Shown here: one piece after another, positions 1 through 9,563 of the stretch
Layout: each line of letters opens with the position of its first letter
Position numbering within the stretch: position 1 is the first letter of the stretch
NCBI GenBank assembly: GCA_008690995.1
Contig: VRMN01000010.1
Location: 372,001-436,000, forward strand
From: Porphyridium purpureum
Taxonomy: Eukaryota; Rhodophyta; Bangiophyceae; Porphyridiales; Porphyridiaceae
Reading direction: 5' to 3'
Length of the DNA stretch: 64,000 nt
Notes under the pieces: model-generated
Told to the model about the DNA's origin: nothing
Databases searched by the model: none
The model's input: only the letters and a program-made list of their open reading frames with translations
Position numbers and translations under genes: made by a program

Positions 1-574
1 TTGGCCCTTGGTCCTCAGGTCTCGGCCGATGAAACCAACGCGCTCAACAGGCGCTGTCGAAATCGTGCGTGCCTATTCGACTATGTCAACGCAGCAGCAT
101 GTCCATCTCTGCGCGTGTGCCCTTTGGATTTGGGACGCGGTGAAGATGCGGCATGTGAGCCGCAGTCGTGATGCGGAGGAGGACGGACTGGGAATGCGGC
201 GCGGCGACTCGCGCGGGGCTCCGTTTGCGCGGCAGTGCAGACAGTCACTTTCAGCGAAAGATGCAACGGTGAGTGCGTGGAAAGCGTGCAGAAGCCGGGG
301 AGAGAGGCAACACACAACGAAAGGACGGCATGGCGAAGCGTGGCGTCCATGGTTTGAGATGCAAGAGGCAAGGCCACCCTTCAAAGATGTGAACGGACGT
401 ATGGTCCGTGTATATAACATGCAGCGGGCGATGGGTGCAAGGATGCAGTGGCTTTGATCAGATGCTAAGCGTCAGGTGAGTTGAGGTATAGGAGAGAACC
501 GCGAGGCCGACTGGAAGCGGACTTCAGTAGTGCAGACGGGAACCCTGAAGACTCGAAAAAGTGCTGAGAATTCT
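1..574. other. Left-edge non-coding stretch with possible TATA element
   Basis: No convincing gene. Reading frames on both strands lack a credible ATG start or family signature. One minus-strand frame is open from the left edge to about position 72, but it is too short to judge and could be the end of an exon lying outside the window. A TATA-like sequence TATATAA lies at 411-417, about 158 bp before the ATG of the next gene, and is a plausible core-promoter element for it. Confidence 0.35.
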
Positions 575-1711
575 ATGATGATGAGGCTCGTGGCTTGCGG
601 CGTGGCCGTACTGATGGCTTTGTTCTGCATGTGCAGCGCAATGCCCACGAAAACTGATCTTCCGTTGGATATAATGGGCCACGTGGGTTCGATTTGGGAT
701 TACCCGATTGAGCGCTTCGTGACACTCAAGGAGCTTGGCGACGGGCAGCCGCTCAACGGCCCGTGCGAGGATGTGGAGTTCTCACGTGAACACTTTGCGC
801 AGTTCCTCGAGCTCGAGGTCGAGAGCTCTTTCTCGAGCGCGCCGGACGATGAGATTAAGGATTTGGTGGCCCACACTGTGATGAAGTTCTGGAAGAGGAC
901 GGCCATGAATGAGACGCACGTTTGCATCTCAACCAAGCAAATGCAGTCTTACTTCAACCAGCATAGCTTGGAAGGGCGCGAAATGCGCCGCATTGCGACG
1001 GGTGCGAAGACGCCGGCCATGCGCTTTGTTCAGCACATGAAAGAGCAGAAGGACAAAATGATGCTGGAAGAGAACACGACAATGCGCGGGACCGGAGGCT
1101 TGCCCCTCAAGCCGGCATACAATCCAATCTGGCATGAATGGGGCACAACTACGCGCGCTAACGACGTTTGGAAGTGCCAGTCGATGTTCATGTCATACCC
1201 GACTGTGGTGGTGGAGCGCGCCAGCAAGTACGATACACGCTACCCGCACTACTATGAAAAAGGTGACTCGATCTGGGCAGTGCCGCCCAAGTATTGCAAA
1301 CCGTCAGCTTTGTACGGGAGCCGCGAGTGCAAGGTGATCATGAATAACGGCTTTATCCTGCGCTCGATCCCCGGTATCTCGTGCCCTTGGTTCCGGCAGG
1401 CATTCAGCGACTTGGGGTGCCACAGCACCGGATGCGACATGGAGCTGATTTTCAGGCACATGTGCACGTACATTGATGAGTACGGGGTAATCTTCGACTC
1501 GTATGCAGACTCGTTCTGCTACTCCAGCCCAATGAGCCATATCCAGCCGTTCCAGACGCGCAATGCATGCTTCACAGGCTACCAGGTATACTATCTGCTT
1601 GACAACTTGATCTTTGGGTCGTACGAGCAGAACAAGTTTTGGTATGACAACCTGGGCTTCTTCGGTAACATGCTGTCGTTCTACACCCCGTACGAGAGGC
1701 ACTGCGAATAA
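575..1711 (+). CDS. Secreted Cys-containing protein of unknown function
   Basis: A 378-residue protein whose family I do not recognise. The ATG at 575 is followed directly by a typical signal peptide (MMMRLVACGV then a hydrophobic stretch ending near CSA), so the protein should enter the secretory pathway; the open frame extends 15 codons further but only from a GTG. The mature part is mixed charged and aromatic, with Trp- and Tyr-rich segments in the C-terminal half, about ten scattered cysteines that could form disulfides, and N-glycosylation sequons (NET, NTT) in the first half. No membrane anchor is seen after the signal. It stands alone, with a non-coding 1.5 kb on its right. Secretion is well supported; function is unknown. 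Confidence 0.7.
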   Translation: MMMRLVACGVAVLMALFCMCSAMPTKTDLPLDIMGHVGSIWDYPIERFVTLKELGDGQPLNGPCEDVEFSREHFAQFLELEVESSFSSAPDDEIKDLVAHTVMKFWKRTAMNETHVCISTKQMQSYFNQHSLEGREMRRIATGAKTPAMRFVQHMKEQKDKMMLEENTTMRGTGGLPLKPAYNPIWHEWGTTTRANDVWKCQSMFMSYPTVVVERASKYDTRYPHYYEKGDSIWAVPPKYCKPSALYGSRECKVIMNNGFILRSIPGISCPWFRQAFSDLGCHSTGCDMELIFRHMCTYIDEYGVIFDSYADSFCYSSPMSHIQPFQTRNACFTGYQVYYLLDNLIFGSYEQNKFWYDNLGFFGNMLSFYTPYERHCE

Positions 1712-3252
1712 GCAGACAAGCTTGGATCGCGTTTCATGACGATGAAAGTCGGCCAGCCTTTGTGCGATTCGGCGACATGGCCGATCACGTTTTCCCCAAT
1801 TTTCTTTTTCTCTTCTTTTCTTTCGCAGTTGTCCATGAGCTCGGGTTGACTGGCTTGTAGTCTTGGAGCCAGACAAACTAAGACAACAAGTGATAGCATG
1901 CGTACCGAGTTTCAAGTAAATTTGTTTTCTGGAAAATGCAGCTTGGTTCGCGTCGGACATGATTCTGCTTCTGCACTCAAAGTTGATTGGGACACATTCT
2001 CACGATTGCAATACTCGATTATAGTTTCGTCAAGCCTGGATGCACTTTCCAGGTCTGACATTGACCTACCGTATGTCTTTGAGGAATCTAGGCCGTGTCG
2101 ACTTTATGAGACCATGAAAGCACAAAAGCTTCAGGGCTATGGCCGTGTCATTTTCATCAGAGGCGGTCCTAGTAGAATCAATACTTCTTCCTCGTTCCCT
2201 TTAAATCCTCTTTCTCGGCATTCTTCTTTCCAAAAAGGCAAAAGCACGAGACCGGCGTATCCCGAATTGTGACCGCGTGCTGAGGTGCATCGTTTCGGTC
2301 CAAACGTCGATTCTGACTGACGAGGTGCGACCGTGCGATGTCGGTGGATCGGTACGACGTGCTCGACACGACACTGACACGTCCACTCACTTTCACTGCG
2401 ACGTGGAAGGGCACGGCTCTGTCATAATTGGATGAGAGGGATTCTGTGCTATCAGTCCACCTGTGAGGGTGAGAATACAGGCTGATGCGATCCATGTGGC
2501 TTGCACAAGTGATTGGATTTTGGGGACAGGTTAGAGGCGGGGCATGTATCGGATCCATTTGCATCGGCAGAATTATCTCACAAGGGAGTGTATTCGAGCC
2601 CGACAGTGCGTTTCTTCGATTTCACCTAAGACTGGCCGGAGGGCCTGTCAGAAACAGTCTCGCCACCGATAGGCTAGCAGAAAGCTCTGGCTGAGAAGTT
2701 CATTCTTTCGCACGATTTCCATGAAGTACGCCTGATGGATACAACAAAGCAGTCAACTCTTTGCAACCAAGCCCATGTGTATCTTCAAGCACGATTTGAA
2801 ATCATCGTCGATCCCCGAATGACGCTGTCCGCGACCTGCTAGTCGTCGGATTCGAACACAGGGACGAACTCTATGCGGTCCAAGTGTAGCGCTACAGCAA
2901 AGCCAGCCTTGCTTGGCCAACACCAAGTCACCTGGAAAGGAATCGATTTTGTGCAAGGTAGGCTCTGACAGCAGGCCTTCACGTCTCCGCGGCGTCAGTA
3001 ACCTTTCCGTGTCGAACGGACCAGTCTGCGCGGACCGGGTGGACGCAGAGAATGCAGAGCTACTTTGCACGCAGCACTACGAATTCTGAAGAGATGCAAC
3101 TCTTGCGAGCTTGCTCACAGATGCTTTCACCGTTTTCTTGGCTTTTGGAATACGTCACGCTGTTCCGCCCTCGGCGAATCTTGGAACCTAAAGATGTTTT
3201 GCACGCTCGTGCCGCCCGCTGAAATCCAAGTCTGATCTACGGACGTTCTACT
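1712..3252. other. 1.5 kb without a supported gene
   Basis: Follows the secreted-protein gene and runs to the end of the cysteinyl-tRNA synthetase gene. The only ATG-started frame of note is 1898-2272 (+), 124 residues with no recognisable domain and ordinary composition, which I consider more likely chance than a gene. No repeats, tRNA or promoter boxes of the kinds seen elsewhere in the window were noticed. Confidence 0.4.
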
Positions 3253-5361
3253 CTATTCAATGTTGTACTTCTTTCGTAATTGCGCGTGCTTCTTGAGTTC
3301 CTTCTCGAGATTTTTCCTTTGAGACTTTGTGATTTCCGCGCCCTGCGCGTCTGCCACCGGGACACCAGTCTCATCATCCCACTTGGAATACAATGCTGCA
3401 CGCTCCCCCGTTCTGAAGTACTCAGTGGGCGGAATCTGAGCGAGATCTTTCTCCTTCTTTTCTTTCTCCAACTCTTGCTCTTTGCGCAACGCCTTTGCCC
3501 GTTGGCGCTCCTCCTCCTGCTGCTTCTTGCGCTCAATCTCCTGCAGCAAGGCTTTGGCATCCTCCACTTTGACGACAGATTCACCGTTGGCTCGATCCTC
3601 GAGCCGAATACCGAGCGGGGGAAGTGCTTCGTCGCGAACATTGTCACAGCATTGCATCACAAAATCAGCGAGCCCAGCCGCATCTTGAATGTCATGCGTG
3701 CTGCCGCTCTTTTTGACCGCGATCGCCTTGTTCCGCAAATCTGCTCGGAAGGCCGCAAATACATCTGATACGTCTTGAACAAGCGCGTTGCTGCCTGCAC
3801 CGCTGCCATTTGAGTCCGAGGCAGCGGCGCTCACACCAAATACATTCATCATGAACACAACGTAGTCCAGAACTGCCTCTACAATAGGATGGTTCACCGC
3901 CATCTTTTCCTGCTCTGCACGACCAACGTAGGTATTTGTCTTATTGACCAGATCTAGGATCGCCGCCAGCGCGTCCGGTGTTTTGAAATTGTCATAGAGC
4001 GCATTGCGAACCGATTGCTTTGTGCGTTTCAATTCGTTCAACATCTCCAAGTCCACAGGACTGGGATGCAAGCGAACAGGTCCTCCAGAGTGAGCTCCGC
4101 TCTCGCGTTTCTTGGTAGCGCGCAAAATCGACTTCATGGTGCCCAAAAAGTCCACCAACTTGCGGTGATTAATGACAGCCTCTGTCATGATATCTTCCGA
4201 GTAGTTCATCGGCGCGTCGTACTTGTGCTGGAGAAAGAAAATGCGCAATTGAGCTGCCGAGTACCGTTCCAGGCACGCGTCGATCGTGATGAAATTTTTA
4301 AGCGACTTGCTCATCTTGAGCCCTTCAATATGCAGATGCCCACTGTGTAGCCATATACGCACCCATTCGTGACATTTGTGGAACGCCTCGGCTTGCGCGA
4401 TCTCATTATCGTGGTGCGGGAATTTGAGGTCGACACCGCCAGAGTGCAAATCGATTGGACAACTGCCCAGTTCTTCTGCCATGGCTGAGCACTCGATGTG
4501 CCAGCCAGGTCGGCCCGGATGGGAGCTCCATGGGCATTCCCAATATGGCTCGTTGGGCTTGGACGCCTTCCAGAGCGCAAAGTCTGCCGGGTTTCGCTTT
4601 TCACTCGTGACACTGGCGTTCGAACCGTCCGCCAAAACACCTTCGCCTTCCTGCAGCAGCGCAATATTCCCGACCGAATAAGGTTCCAGCTTGGCGTACG
4701 TGTAGCCAGCGCTTTTGAACGCTTGAGTGTCAAAGTACACTGAGCCCGAATCTACGCTGTAGGCAAACCCGTGCGAAATGATTTTTTGGATGTAGCTGCA
4801 TATCTCTGGAATATACTCAGTGACGCGGGTGACCAGGGTGGGCATGCGGCAGTTGAGGTTTTCCAGATCCTTCATAAAGGAGCGCTCCATTCTTCTAGCC
4901 AGCGTTTCAAAAGGCTCCTGGTTCTCGATGGAGCGCTTGATGATCTTGTCATCGATATCTGTAATGTTCATCTGGTAGACAATATCATAGTTAAAGTAGT
5001 CCTCCAGAATCCTGCGAATCAAGTCAAAGCTCACGTAATTCCGCGCATGCCCGATGTGCGACACGTCGTACACTGTCGGTCCACAGATGTACCACGTCAA
5101 CGCCTTGCGTCCGTTTGCATTCAGCAGCGGCACCTTTTGCATCCCAATACTATTCACGACATGTGGCACATCGCCGCCGTCCAGACGGACCGCGCCGAGC
5201 TTCTCTGCCACGCCGTGCATCCTCGCGACGTGCACACACGCCGACCGCAACCACACACGCGAGCCGAGCTCCCACCCAGATCCACGCCGCCGTGCTCCCG
5301 AGTCAAACGAAGCGCGAAGTACAGTCCTTGCAGCCAGTTTCACGCACGAGGCGCGTCGCAT
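3253..5361 (-). CDS. cysS/CARS: Cysteinyl-tRNA synthetase
   Basis: Class I aminoacyl-tRNA synthetase that charges tRNA-Cys. The 702-residue protein has the HIGH signature as SHIGHARNY (residues 101-109), preceded by the zinc-ligand Cys of ICGPTVYD, the further zinc-site residues in WHIECSAMAEE and FPHHDNE, and the KMSKS loop at 349-353. The C-terminal third is a long charged, coiled-coil-prone extension ending in KKYNIE, as in eukaryotic cytosolic enzymes. The ATG at 5361 is followed by about 65 Arg/Ser/Ala-rich residues before the catalytic core. This could be an organelle presequence, and a second Met at residue 48 would give a cytosolic form, so one gene may serve two compartments (inference). 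It is transcribed leftwards; the 5' region holds an 11-bp AT-rich array. Confidence 0.95.
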   Translation of the reverse strand: MRRASCVKLAARTVLRASFDSGARRRGSGWELGSRVWLRSACVHVARMHGVAEKLGAVRLDGGDVPHVVNSIGMQKVPLLNANGRKALTWYICGPTVYDVSHIGHARNYVSFDLIRRILEDYFNYDIVYQMNITDIDDKIIKRSIENQEPFETLARRMERSFMKDLENLNCRMPTLVTRVTEYIPEICSYIQKIISHGFAYSVDSGSVYFDTQAFKSAGYTYAKLEPYSVGNIALLQEGEGVLADGSNASVTSEKRNPADFALWKASKPNEPYWECPWSSHPGRPGWHIECSAMAEELGSCPIDLHSGGVDLKFPHHDNEIAQAEAFHKCHEWVRIWLHSGHLHIEGLKMSKSLKNFITIDACLERYSAAQLRIFFLQHKYDAPMNYSEDIMTEAVINHRKLVDFLGTMKSILRATKKRESGAHSGGPVRLHPSPVDLEMLNELKRTKQSVRNALYDNFKTPDALAAILDLVNKTNTYVGRAEQEKMAVNHPIVEAVLDYVVFMMNVFGVSAAASDSNGSGAGSNALVQDVSDVFAAFRADLRNKAIAVKKSGSTHDIQDAAGLADFVMQCCDNVRDEALPPLGIRLEDRANGESVVKVEDAKALLQEIERKKQQEEERQRAKALRKEQELEKEKKEKDLAQIPPTEYFRTGERAALYSKWDDETGVPVADAQGAEITKSQRKNLEKELKKHAQLRKKYNIE

Positions 5362-5808
5362 CGCCAGATCTAGACCTCAACAGATCCGACGGCTCTGTTC
5401 TCCGCCGTTCTCCTTGCCTCTTCCTTTCCTCTCTCCCTCGCTCTGCAGCCTCGTCGCGCCGCGCGTGCCGAAAAGTTGAACGCGTGAAAAAAGATATTAA
5501 ACATATATTAAACTAATATTAATCATATATTAAACATATATTAAACATATATTAAACAATCAAAAAATACATGCGAGAGACCTTAAAAAATATTTCCATG
5601 AAAATAGCCGATTTTAGTAGAATAAATGTACAGTGAGTACTGTTTTCTGACCGTACCTTTGAGTTCAGGAGGAAGGAAGGTGGTTGGATGCGACTTACCG
5701 AGGAACAGCAGCGGCAGCAAAAGAAGCAGACGCAGACGCAGGAGTTGGTGAGAAGCTGAAGGATGTGGGTTTGACGGTCGACTAGCAGGCTGAGAAACGC
5801 GCTGCGCT
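5362..5808. promoter_or_regulatory. Upstream region of the Cys-tRNA synthetase gene
   Basis: 447 bp between the synthetase start codon and the end of the upstream minus-strand gene. It holds a pyrimidine-rich stretch next to the start codon (about 5395-5445), an AT-rich 11-bp tandem array at 5502-5556, and a GTACAGT box (TGTACAGT, 5627-5634). No coding frame has a plausible start. Confidence 0.5.
5502..5556. repeat. 11-bp AT-rich tandem array (CATATATTAAA, 5 units)
   Basis: Five head-to-tail units of 11 bp: four exact CATATATTAAA (5502, 5524, 5535 and 5546) and one diverged unit at 5513. It lies 141-195 bp before the synthetase ATG, in the position where the AT-rich core promoter would be expected. 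A related single element (ATTAAACATA) sits at a similar distance before the RRM gene near 61138. Confidence 0.85.
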
Positions 5809-8808
5809 TTATAGTTCTGTCGCAAGCGCAAGCTCGCGCCGATGTGACGCACGAGCGTTGAATAATGCAATGTCGTCGTCCCAGTCTCCTCTCGGATATG
5901 GCGCTGCGTCGCCCGCTGCGGGGTCGGGCGTACTGGCGTGGTGTTCAAAACGATGAGCTGATCCTGTGTCTTGCCGCTTGGACGCATCACGCGACAGCTG
6001 ATGGAAGCGACGGCGAAGACGTCTGATCAGTAGCACCACCGAGTCACTCGCGAGAAACCGGTTGCGTAAGATGCCTTGCTCCATTTTCTCGCTCACGTAT
6101 TCGAGCTGGTCCGCGGTCACGTTGGACTTGCACGCCAGAAGCACGTTGGCAAGAGCAGAATACACGGAGAAAATCGAGTCGGGCTCGTACGTGAGCTCGT
6201 TTTTCATCCGCTCGTATATCTGAAACGCCTCACGGACGCCGGTGTCTCCCGTATTCGTGCACGCAACAATACACGAGCGGTAAATTTTGAGGCTACGCGA
6301 GAAGCACAGCTGCTGATTGAGCAACACGACATGGCGCATGCTGTCCCCATGCAGCTTACGAGCATGCTGACGACTCGAGCCAGTCAGCTTTCGTCGCTTG
6401 CGCTCAACCTCATCCAGCCGCGACAGCACGTGAAAACAAGCATCCAGGTCGCGGTCGCGCGCGTACCAAAAGATGAGCGCTTGAGCCATGTAAAGATCCA
6501 ATTCCAGGCCTGAAGTCCAAAAGTCTTCCATGACAGTGCGCGGCACAGCATCAAAGAGGTGCGTCCGATGCTTCGCCAAGCCCACTAACAGGCACGTGTA
6601 TGAGCGCAAACTCGGCCTCACGCCCCACGCTACACTGCGCTTGTGCAGAACGATCGCCTGTGCTAAGGTCAGCGTCTCTCTCTGCTGCACGAGGTACGAC
6701 AAGAGTCGTGTGATATGCACTGGTGTCACCTCCCATGACAGGTGCACCGGTGAATCTCCAGCCTTTGTCCCAGCTACCTTTTCTTTGTCAGTCAAATCGG
6801 AATCGAGTCGCCCAAGAGCGTCACATGAATCCGACTCACTGACATGCATTCGATCCATCACGAGCTTTCGCGCAAACTCGACCTCACCTGTGCGGATTGA
6901 AAGCTGCACCATGCTCTCCGAGGCGAGCGTAATCTTAGAGACTCCATATTCATTCAGCATGGTGCTGAAGACATGGTGCCACATCACCCAGTCACCTCTT
7001 TGGGCAATGGCACGCAAGAGCTCAATAAACATGCATTCGCCTGCTGTTCCCAACTGGTAACGCTGCAGCAGAAACAGCGTAAGCAGCAAGGTGCGTGAAG
7101 GGTCCAACCGGTGGGCTGCGGCCCACAGAAGCGTGGTCGGCAGGTGGCGAGCGAGCGGACGGGATTTCTTTTTGCCCTCCGCGGCAAAAGACTTATCGTC
7201 AACGTTCGACCACACAGCCGCATCTTTTGCGCGCAAAAAAACGTCCATCATTTGCAGTGCATCCTCAATGCTGTTCATCCGCGCCCGAATAATCAATGCC
7301 TTGTTGAGTAAGAAGACGACATTTTCCCATGTAAACCTCGTTGTTCCCTGCCAGTCATGCACGATAGCTGCGATCTGCGCAATGGCTTGCGACTGCTCGA
7401 CACGTCCAAACTCAGTCACCCAATCTATTCCGCCACCCTGGAGTACTGTTTGTACATGGGAGCGAAGATACATCGCATCGGGCGCGTTAGCAAGGGTCCT
7501 GTCCAGGTCGACTTTTCCCCCGGCGTGCGGATCATACGTGAATAAAAGAAACTTCGCGAGTCGCTTCGCATCGGACACGTTCACAAGAGACAAGTCTCGA
7601 TCAAAAGACGTGGGTCCCTTGACCGCAGCCCTGGTGTGCGGCTTGGAACCGGTCGCCCAAAGTCGGCGCACTGCAAACGCCATATCATCCATCCTGGCGT
7701 TCTCCAATAAGTTCTGGAGCGTAGAAAACTCCGCCTGCTTCATGTGCTGCAGTTCCGGGGCCGGCAATGAGGCCAGCCGGCTCCCCCTTAAGAAAAAGGC
7801 TTGAATACTCTGCTTGCAGTAATGGACCACGTCGTCCCTTTGTAATTTACCTTTCCGAACCGGAAACGCGTCCCCAGACAGCCTCACCGAAGTGTTCATT
7901 GCTTTTTGCCCAGTCTTCTCCGCGTTTGGCCGGCCATTTTGCTCAAGCTTGCTCAAGCCCGGCACTACACGTTTCCGAACGGACAAGGCATGTTCCGACT
8001 GCCTCATAGACGTCACCGGCACCTTTGTTTCCTCTGAGCTTGCACGCAGACCCTCTACGGGTTCCATAGATTCCATGCAAGTGCGACGCTGTGCCAAAGC
8101 TGACTGCGCAGGTTGCATCGCCGCGGGATCCGGTGTTGCCATGGTCTTTGTTAGTTGCTGTGCATCTTCTCTAAGATCTGTTCTTGCTGTCGCTACCCGC
8201 TCTCGAACAGCAAATGCGCGCCCGACAGCGCGTCTCACCGGCATACTGTCACTCCAGGGCGCCGCCTCGTTTCCGTGCGCATGCACGTCTTCTTGACTTT
8301 CGCGTGGTGCGTCTGACTGTGAGCGTTGCCTCATGGCAAATAACCGACTTTTCGGCCGCACCACCGTGCGCGCAGCAGCCTGCGACGAAGTAAGCTGTTG
8401 GTCCACGCCGGCTGGACGCGCCGCGTCTGTGTTTTGGTTCGCTTCCACGACTGCGGGGCGTGCCATACCAGGCGCGGACCGCGTATTGGACAAGGTGGGC
8501 CGTGTGTGACCGATATCAACATGCCAGCCGACATACTGTCCCTCAGCAAAACTATCATGCTCTTCACCTGCGTCCTTCCTTCTGCGCTCCTCCTCCTGCA
8601 GGCGCCACAGCAGCCGCGTCAGCAGCGGCTGGCCGCGCAAACTCATTGCGGAACTCGCGACGTCTTCCACATGCTGCGCGTGCTGCGCATTGACCTGGCT
8701 ACCGGGCCGCGCCGCCCTGAAGTTTCTACGCGCGACGCGCGCAGCGACTGACGTACCAACAAACCTCGCATACACCACCATCCCCACCTCCTGCGCCTTC
8801 TCCCTCAT
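5809..8808 (-). CDS. Helical-repeat protein, PPR-like, probably organellar
   Basis: A 999-residue protein. The N-terminal 330 residues are Arg/Ser/Gln-rich and disordered, beginning with a basic, possibly mitochondrial or plastid presequence (MVVYARFVGTSVAARVARR). The remainder, from about residue 380, is alpha-helical with degenerate repeats of about 35 residues, for example the segments around WGVRPSLRSYTCLLVGLAK, LDACFHVLSRL and VREAFQIYERMKNE, which read like pentatricopeptide (PPR) units with weak consensus. Known PPR proteins bind organelle RNA and act in processing, stability or translation; that role is inferred. The ATG at 8808 is the first in frame, and a second Met follows at residue 10. 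It shares a divergent promoter region with the oxidoreductase gene at 9564. Confidence 0.6.
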   Translation of the reverse strand: MREKAQEVGMVVYARFVGTSVAARVARRNFRAARPGSQVNAQHAQHVEDVASSAMSLRGQPLLTRLLWRLQEEERRRKDAGEEHDSFAEGQYVGWHVDIGHTRPTLSNTRSAPGMARPAVVEANQNTDAARPAGVDQQLTSSQAAARTVVRPKSRLFAMRQRSQSDAPRESQEDVHAHGNEAAPWSDSMPVRRAVGRAFAVRERVATARTDLREDAQQLTKTMATPDPAAMQPAQSALAQRRTCMESMEPVEGLRASSEETKVPVTSMRQSEHALSVRKRVVPGLSKLEQNGRPNAEKTGQKAMNTSVRLSGDAFPVRKGKLQRDDVVHYCKQSIQAFFLRGSRLASLPAPELQHMKQAEFSTLQNLLENARMDDMAFAVRRLWATGSKPHTRAAVKGPTSFDRDLSLVNVSDAKRLAKFLLFTYDPHAGGKVDLDRTLANAPDAMYLRSHVQTVLQGGGIDWVTEFGRVEQSQAIAQIAAIVHDWQGTTRFTWENVVFLLNKALIIRARMNSIEDALQMMDVFLRAKDAAVWSNVDDKSFAAEGKKKSRPLARHLPTTLLWAAAHRLDPSRTLLLTLFLLQRYQLGTAGECMFIELLRAIAQRGDWVMWHHVFSTMLNEYGVSKITLASESMVQLSIRTGEVEFARKLVMDRMHVSESDSCDALGRLDSDLTDKEKVAGTKAGDSPVHLSWEVTPVHITRLLSYLVQQRETLTLAQAIVLHKRSVAWGVRPSLRSYTCLLVGLAKHRTHLFDAVPRTVMEDFWTSGLELDLYMAQALIFWYARDRDLDACFHVLSRLDEVERKRRKLTGSSRQHARKLHGDSMRHVVLLNQQLCFSRSLKIYRSCIVACTNTGDTGVREAFQIYERMKNELTYEPDSIFSVYSALANVLLACKSNVTADQLEYVSEKMEQGILRNRFLASDSVVLLIRRLRRRFHQLSRDASKRQDTGSAHRFEHHASTPDPAAGDAAPYPRGDWDDDIALFNARASHRRELALATEL

Positions 8809-9563
8809 CCCTTCTCCTTCTCCCCCCCGCGCGCGCCCGCATCGCGCAATCCGTCTTTATCTCAACTGTACCTTATGACTCATTATCAGCTTAACGGTTA
8901 ATAGTCAAGTACAGTTAAAATCATCAAACGACTCTTTTTTTCTGAGAACTCGTCGGATGGTCTCGCTATCATGAAACGATGCTGTTTCAATAGACTATCT
9001 ATTAAATCAGTCGCGTTTACAATAAACAAAACTGGTTCATTAAGCCGAATCCGACACAATTCGGGTTTAAAGCGATTGACTCGACACGATCCAAGCGTGG
9101 ATGAAACCCGACGAGCGCCACGCCGCAGTTGCTCAAGGTTCGGTTCGCAGTGTCACACATAGACTGCTGGATGCTCAAGCTCTTAGATCTACCGCAAGGT
9201 CTACCGCAATGCCTTCGCATGACGACAAAGGAGGGCTTCATGAAAAGGCGTACCAGGCGCACAGAAACAGGTTGATGCAAGCGGTTTCGCGGTTCAATTT
9301 CCGCGGCTCGACGCGAAGAATCTATTTAAACCGTTAAGAGATGATCATAGTAAAATGATGTTATTTGAATGAACGCGAGAAACCCTAGACCGTAACCGAT
9401 AAAGTGGGAAATCTATTTAAACCGTTAAAGAAAAAGCATATTAAAGTGCTGCTCTTTAGTGATAAGAGAGAAACCCTAGCTTGTAACCGATAAAGTGGGA
9501 GAAGGTGTGAGTGGCGCGTGTGGGGGCTGGTGGTGCAGGTGGTGGTGGTGGGTGTGAAGAGGG
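8809..9563. promoter_or_regulatory. Divergent promoter between PPR-like and DAO genes
   Basis: 755 bp serving two head-to-head genes. Close to the PPR-like start lie ACTGTACC (8865-8872; GGTACAGT on that gene's coding strand) and GTACAGT (8909-8915). TTAACGGTTAA lies at 8890-8900. On the other side is the 91-bp tandem duplication described separately. The middle is AT-rich and non-coding. Confidence 0.6.
9319..9500 (+). repeat. Two-copy 91-bp tandem promoter duplication
   Basis: Copy A spans 9319-9409 and copy B 9410-9500, exactly 91 bp each. Three blocks are conserved: AATCTATTTAAACCGTTAA at the start, GAGAAACCCTAG (9377-9388 and 9468-9479) and GTAACCGATAAAGTGGG near the end. The sequence between blocks has diverged strongly, which suggests old duplication with selection on the blocks. 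Copy B ends 64 bp before the ATG of the DAO-family gene. AAACCCTA resembles the plant telo-box. Function as promoter modules is inferred. Confidence 0.85.

Noticed and set aside
1-172. Frames open to the left edge on both strands
   Set aside because: Too short to distinguish an entering gene from chance; no motif recognised.
1304-1960. 218-codon frame antisense to the first gene
   Set aside because: No recognisable family; the opposite strand has a signal peptide and coherent protein.
2830-2890. GATTCGAAC sequence resembling a tRNA T loop
   Set aside because: No matching acceptor, D or anticodon arms around it.
9377-9479. AAACCCTA motifs as interstitial telomere repeats
   Set aside because: Only single units, 91 bp apart and embedded in longer conserved promoter blocks, not tandem telomeric arrays.
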